Positions 1-6,650 of a stretch of DNA of 6,650 bases are shown here, piece after piece. The first letter of the stretch is position 1, and every line of letters starts with the position of its first letter. Made by a program: the position numbers and the translations under genes. This DNA is from Candidatus Latescibacterota bacterium. GTDB taxonomy: Bacteria; Latescibacterota; UBA2968; UBA8231. The notes beneath the pieces were generated by a model, which had not been told where the DNA came from, ran no database searches, and saw nothing but the letters and a program-made list of their open reading frames with translations. The DNA lies in NCBI GenBank assembly GCA_003529325.1, contig DPVW01000149.1, positions 1 to 6,650 of the forward strand, given 5' to 3'.

Positions 1-71
1 AGACCGGCGGCATAAACCGAGAGTGATGCCACCATGGCGATCTGCACCACAGGCGGCACCGCATCGCTCAC
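1..71 (-). CDS. N-terminal fragment of an unidentified membrane protein, fourth gene of the operon
   Basis: Only the first 23 codons are in the window; the frame is open to base 1. It begins with GTG at 71-69, which overlaps the TGA stop of the radical SAM gene (70-68) as GTGA, the classic arrangement for translational coupling. The encoded start reads MSDAVPPVVQIAMVASLSVY and continues AAG, a short polar head followed by a hydrophobic stretch that looks like a first transmembrane segment or an uncleaved signal anchor. No family can be named from 23 residues. By position it would be another envelope or glycan gene such as a polymerase, flippase or glycosyltransferase, but that is inference. 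A competing ATG at 64-62 in another frame gives a Trp/Cys/Arg-rich peptide that looks much less like protein, so I prefer the GTG. Confidence 0.55.
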   Translation of the reverse strand, partial: MSDAVPPVVQIAMVASLSVYAAG

Positions 72-1153
72 CCGCGTAGTTCTTTCACCAGGGTGAACAT
101 ACCGCGATATCCCTCAGAGCAATTGCGGCACATGTCGACACTCTTTCGGTCGTGGAGAATCTTCTCCCGGAAGTCCATGTAGGCACGCCCTTTCCAGATC
201 TCCCCGAAACTCGACTGCTGGCTGTCGTGGCCGTTGAAAGCATCCCCCATGCCAAAGTCGACATTCTTGTCGAAGCAACAGGGCGCCACATCGCCATTCC
301 AGTTGACCATGGAGCTATACCAGAGAACCTTGCAGCCCTTGGCTGGTTGTCCCTTGACCTGCAGTTCCCCGCCCTCCCCTTGCTCATAACGACGGAATAA
401 CTCCTCATCAGGCAGAAAACTCGCCGCTTCGTCATCGGAGTAGACCTGTGCCGTCTTGATCAGAAACTGGTCGGCTTCGAGTTGCACGGCGAGACGTTCC
501 GCCTCGGCGATATCCTCTTCGTTGTGACGAAAAACGATGAACTGCATGTTGATCAGTGGTGTTTTTGACTGCAACTCACGTTTGGCTTCAGCCACCAGGC
601 GCGTACCATCGATGACCTTTTGCAGCTTACCACCCACCCGATACGCCTCATAGGTTTTCTGATCGACGCCATCGAGGGACACGATCATCTCGCTCAAGCC
701 ACTGCGCACAATATCCTCGGCCTGCTCCCGGGTGCGTATGTAGTGGCCGTTCGTGCTCGTAATCGTCGCGATTTTTTTGCTGCGTGCGTAGCCGATCATG
801 TCCAACAGGCTCTTGTTGATGAAGGGTTCACCCTGATTCCACAACATCAACAGCATGAGTTCATCGCCGGCATCATCGATGAGCTCCTTGAAGTCGTCGA
901 GCCCCATCGACCCACGCTCCCTGGTCATCTCCCCATTGCCTGACGGACACAGAGGGCACTTCAGATTACAGAAGTTGGTGGGCTCCACCATCATCATGAA
1001 GGGCCGGCCCCAGACGACGGGGCGTCCCGTCGCCCATGAAATTCCCATCGACGCCAGAACCTTGCCGGCATTCCACAAGCGTCGCCAGCTGAAGACGTAG
1101 CCATAACGATCGATGTAGCGTGGGATTGCGCTCGTGGAGGCGAGAAAAGCCAT
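68..1153 (-). CDS. Radical SAM/SPASM domain enzyme in a glycan operon, substrate unknown
   Basis: A 361-residue radical S-adenosylmethionine enzyme. The cluster-binding motif CNLKCPLC (Cys62, Cys66, Cys69) follows EPTNF, and NQGEPF at 106-111 corresponds to the SAM-binding GGEP motif. The C-terminal third carries a SPASM-like region: Cys274, then NGDVAPCC with Cys292 and Cys293 in the usual G-x4-C spacing, and CRNC (Cys342, Cys345). That is enough for at least one auxiliary iron-sulfur cluster. About 55 residues precede the core, with an amphipathic, basic and aromatic character (RYIDRYGYVFSWRRLW), possibly for membrane association. The ATG at 1153 overlaps the stop of the upstream glycosyltransferase as TAATG and has no visible ribosome-binding site, so translation is probably coupled. 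SPASM enzymes are best known as peptide maturases and anaerobic sulfatase activators, but no small precursor peptide or sulfatase is visible here. Similar proteins occur in surface-polysaccharide clusters. The family is sure; the reaction is unknown. Confidence 0.93.
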   Translation of the reverse strand: MAFLASTSAIPRYIDRYGYVFSWRRLWNAGKVLASMGISWATGRPVVWGRPFMMMVEPTNFCNLKCPLCPSGNGEMTRERGSMGLDDFKELIDDAGDELMLLMLWNQGEPFINKSLLDMIGYARSKKIATITSTNGHYIRTREQAEDIVRSGLSEMIVSLDGVDQKTYEAYRVGGKLQKVIDGTRLVAEAKRELQSKTPLINMQFIVFRHNEEDIAEAERLAVQLEADQFLIKTAQVYSDDEAASFLPDEELFRRYEQGEGGELQVKGQPAKGCKVLWYSSMVNWNGDVAPCCFDKNVDFGMGDAFNGHDSQQSSFGEIWKGRAYMDFREKILHDRKSVDMCRNCSEGYRGMFTLVKELRG

Positions 1154-2325
1154 TAGCAGATTTCGTCAGGATGTGAGCGTATGGCGACCGTCTCGGAAGG
1201 AGTTTCATCCTCCTTCCAACGGAAGCGGCCAAGTCGGCCGAGAGGCACGAGGATCAGCACGTAGGGAATATACAACGCCTCGACGACGGGTAGGAACGTA
1301 AGCAGAACCCGATCGCGGCGCTGCCGTGGGGCGAAACTGGAAAGCAGCGCCGCATCCACCCCCCAGCGACACAGCCAGGCCATCCAGGCCACCTGCCAGG
1401 GCCCGTCGGAAACGATCTGCATCAGGCCCGCCAGCAGCAGAGCATGATAACCATAGATGGCGACGCTCAGCCATCTTGCCCCCCCACCATAACGAGCCGC
1501 TTTCGATGCGTGGCGCACCTTCTGATTCAGGATCGCAGTCAGTGCCGAGGGTCCGGGTGGACCGGTCACAACAGCCTCCGCCTCGGCGCAGTAGACGACG
1601 CGCCAGTCCGTGCCTGCTACCAGCCGTAGAAAATAGACGTCATCACCACTGATCAGGTGGCCGATTTCCTCGAAACCACCGACCTGATTCCACAGACTGC
1701 GTCGATAAGCGAGGCTACGCCCCGTACACGACAAGGGCGCCCCCATGCCGATGCTGCCCTCCGCCAGCGCCGACACACCCAGGTTGTCCACAGCGAGCAG
1801 GCGATGGCGAATTTGACGAAGGGGTTCGGCACAAGCGAATCCGGCAACCAGACCCACGTCATCGGCAAATCGGGCCACCATCCGTGCCACCCATTCCGGC
1901 GGCGGTTCGCAATCAGCATCGGTAAACAGGAGCAGGTCCCCATCGCTGACCTCGATCCCCGCCGCCAGAGCACTCTTCTTCGGACAGGCGTAGCGGAGCT
2001 TGTCGGGAGCGCGCACGAGCACGACGTCAGCATCCTCCCAATCCCGCACCATGCTCGCAACAAGAGCCCCCGTGCCATCGGTGGAACGGTCATCGATGAT
2101 GACGATCTGCAATCGACCCGGGTATTGCTGTCGTTTCAGGGCGAGCAGACAGGACGGGATCCGTTCCACCTCATTGCGCGCGGCGACGATGACAGACACC
2201 GACGGTGTCGCCGAGTCGCACTGGATCCCACGACGGCTTCGCAGAATGCCAACACAGAGCCACAACACGACGATTGTATAGCACAGGGTCCCGGTCCCGA
2301 GAGCGGCCACCAACCACTCCATCAT
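1153..2325 (-). CDS. Membrane-anchored family 2 glycosyltransferase
   Basis: A 390-residue inverting GT-A glycosyltransferase of family 2. An N-terminal transmembrane helix (about residues 4-28) precedes the catalytic domain, which starts at PSVSVIVAARNE (41-52). Visible motifs are the nucleotide-sugar site DDRSTDGT (78-85), the metal-binding DxD as TDAD (135-138), an acidic GDD (227-229) in the place of the ED catalytic-base motif, and QKVRH (268-272) in the place of QxxRW. Two to three further hydrophobic segments (about 285-305, 308-330, 340-362) form a C-terminal membrane region, as in processive or polyprenyl-linked sugar transferases. It likely uses a nucleotide sugar at the cytoplasmic face of the inner membrane. 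The gene starts 6 bases after the Wzi-like stop with tandem ATGs (2325 and 2322), either of which could be used; a GGAG lies somewhat far upstream. Its stop overlaps the radical SAM start. Donor and acceptor sugars cannot be read from the sequence. Confidence 0.93.
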   Translation of the reverse strand: MMEWLVAALGTGTLCYTIVVLWLCVGILRSRRGIQCDSATPSVSVIVAARNEVERIPSCLLALKRQQYPGRLQIVIIDDRSTDGTGALVASMVRDWEDADVVLVRAPDKLRYACPKKSALAAGIEVSDGDLLLFTDADCEPPPEWVARMVARFADDVGLVAGFACAEPLRQIRHRLLAVDNLGVSALAEGSIGMGAPLSCTGRSLAYRRSLWNQVGGFEEIGHLISGDDVYFLRLVAGTDWRVVYCAEAEAVVTGPPGPSALTAILNQKVRHASKAARYGGGARWLSVAIYGYHALLLAGLMQIVSDGPWQVAWMAWLCRWGVDAALLSSFAPRQRRDRVLLTFLPVVEALYIPYVLILVPLGRLGRFRWKEDETPSETVAIRSHPDEIC

Positions 2326-2331
2326 CAGTCT

Positions 2332-5500
<3,169 letters not shown>

Positions 5501-5506
<6 letters not shown>

Positions 5507-6650
5507 GGAGGCCGGGGCCTCCCGCCCACGCCCCGCCTCTCGCTGCTCCCACGCCCGAGCCGCTACACCAAGGCACCACATGGCCACCAGCACTGCCGCC
5601 AGGGCGCCGATTCCGGCGGCTGGTTCGAGCAGTCGCGTTAGCAAGGCGGCCAACAGGATTCCCAGTTCGTCGATCTGGAACAATGCGGCAGTCACAGGGT
5701 CGGACCTGCGTCGTGCCGCCCCCAGGCCGAGCTGCACCAGACGGCGCACGAGGATCCGGGCGGCGGGACGCAGCAACAGCACCAAGGCAAGGGTCAGACC
5801 GAAAACGCCGCTATCGACTCCCACGACGGTGGCGCTGCCGCCCACGATCCAACCCGCCAGGAAGGGCACCAGCAACCGTGGCATGGCAGCCCCACGCTCC
5901 AGTACATGGAGAATATCCAATCGTCTCAATGTGGCGTTGATGAGCCAGAAACCGGCCACCGCCGCCACCAGCAGCGTTTCGAGACCCACAGCACCGGCAA
6001 TACCCGTCGCGATGAGGACAACGGCAGCCAGCGGTGGCAGCAGGCCGATTGGGGAAAAGTCGTCCTTCGTCACCAGATCGGCGATAAGGCCAGCAACACA
6101 GCCGACGCCCACCGCCCAAAGGAGCCGCCCGAGCAGACTCTCGACTTCGAGTACCAGCTCAACGTCCCATACCGGAATCAGCGTCTCCAACACGGGCCAG
6201 GGAGCCAAGGCGCTGCCTGCCGCCGCCAGCAGCGCCGCCAATGCAGCCGAGGCCGAGGGATTCCAGAAGCCACTGCGACTGGCACCGCGAGTCAGCGACG
6301 CGCCCCCACCCGGCAACGCCGGCCCCGCGATGCACACACCCGCCAACACGAGCAACGCCGCGGGCATCGGTGAGGGCACGCCGGGAACAAGGCGGGCTGC
6401 CGCGTAGGCAGCCGCAAACACAGCGGCTATCGCCACCAGCGCCGCGATCGCCTGATTCAGGAATGGTATGAAAGCGGCGCGACGCAGCACCCGCAGGTCC
6501 AACCCGCAGCCTATTTCCAGTCCCACCCATCCAGCCAGAAACAGCAGTGTGGGATGCAAGAGTTCACGCAGCGGAACAGCCACCCAGTCCGGCGCCGCCC
6601 ACGCAAGCAGACCGCCGGAGAGCGCCGCTACCGCCGCTCTGTCGAGTACT
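5501..6650 (-). CDS. Partial polytopic membrane protein, CPA2 cation/proton antiporter-like
   Basis: At least 382 residues, almost entirely hydrophobic, with about ten predicted membrane segments and a short charged tail ending GREAPASA. A GTG at 6583 can serve as a start, but the frame is open without a stop to base 6650 and the 22 extra codons encode plausible hydrophobic protein, so the gene probably begins outside the window. Numbered from that GTG, FLAGWVGLEIGCGLDLRVLRR (15-35) resembles the FxxGLELDLRxLRR segment of Kef/NhaP-type CPA2 antiporters, and GLETLLVAAVAGFWLINATL (200-219) resembles their later GLSxLLGAFLAGxLLSN segment, followed by LLVPFLAGWIVGG (237-249). No clear acidic pair (DD or ND) is seen in the central helices, and there is no C-terminal RCK/TrkA-N domain. 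It may therefore be a divergent or non-canonical family member. It converges on enolase, with 6 bases between stop codons. Membrane nature is sure; the transporter assignment is tentative. Confidence 0.6.
5504..5526. terminator. Second, strong GC hairpin downstream of enolase
   Basis: GGAGGCC (5507-5513), GG loop in DNA terms, GGCCTCC (5516-5522). Skipping C5523, the stem extends by GGC (5504-5506) with GCC (5524-5526), giving about ten pairs. The real RNA loop must open one or more inner pairs because two bases cannot close a turn. It lies in the last codons of the minus-strand membrane protein and directly after the first hairpin, as expected for a tandem 3'-end structure protecting or ending enolase mRNA. 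No U-tract follows. Confidence 0.4.

Noticed and set aside
68..1153. RiPP system with a precursor peptide for the SPASM enzyme
   Set aside because: No short Cys- or Gly-rich precursor frame was found next to the gene; the flanking space is filled by overlapping genes.
5580..6407. 275-residue open frame on the plus strand opposite the antiporter-like gene
   Set aside because: The Ser/Thr/Arg/Ala-rich low-complexity translation is what the antisense of a GC-rich, Ala/Leu-rich membrane protein produces.

Overview
The window is a gene-dense stretch of bacterial chromosome, GC-rich (roughly 60 % by eye), from a Gram-negative organism: it encodes an outer-membrane beta-barrel protein with a signal peptide. 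I cannot fix the phylum. The Wzi-like protein, the SPASM radical-SAM protein and the lack of clear Shine-Dalgarno sequences would fit a lineage such as Gemmatimonadota or a similar environmental group, but this is an impression and not a result. I see no rRNA, tRNA, CRISPR array, insertion sequence or other mobile element.

Layout from right to left on the minus strand for the first two thirds: a Wzi-family outer-membrane protein (stop at 2332), a membrane-anchored family 2 glycosyltransferase (1153-2325), a radical SAM/SPASM enzyme (68-1153), and the first 23 codons of a further membrane protein that leaves the window at base 1. The junctions are a 6-base gap, a TAATG overlap and a GTGA overlap, so these four form one tightly coupled operon. 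Together they look like part of a surface-polysaccharide or envelope-glycan pathway: sugar transfer at the inner membrane, a radical modification step of unknown substrate, and an outer-membrane factor that exports or holds the polymer. The linkage is seen; the pathway is inferred.

Enolase (4205-5494, plus strand) is a complete, canonical housekeeping gene read divergently from the operon. The most upstream-plausible ATG of the Wzi-like gene and the enolase ATG share a CATG, so the real start of the Wzi-like gene is unsettled. A candidate promoter for enolase lies inside the 5' end of the Wzi-like reading frame.

On the right, a polytopic membrane protein resembling cation/proton antiporters of the CPA2 (Kef/NhaP-like) type converges on enolase with 6 bases between stop codons, and two tandem GC-rich hairpins sit at that junction. 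Its reading frame stays open to base 6650, so its N-terminus lies outside the window. No stretch over 300 bases lacks a gene. No wholly new system is demonstrated; the most interesting item is the coupled Wzi / glycosyltransferase / radical-SAM operon.
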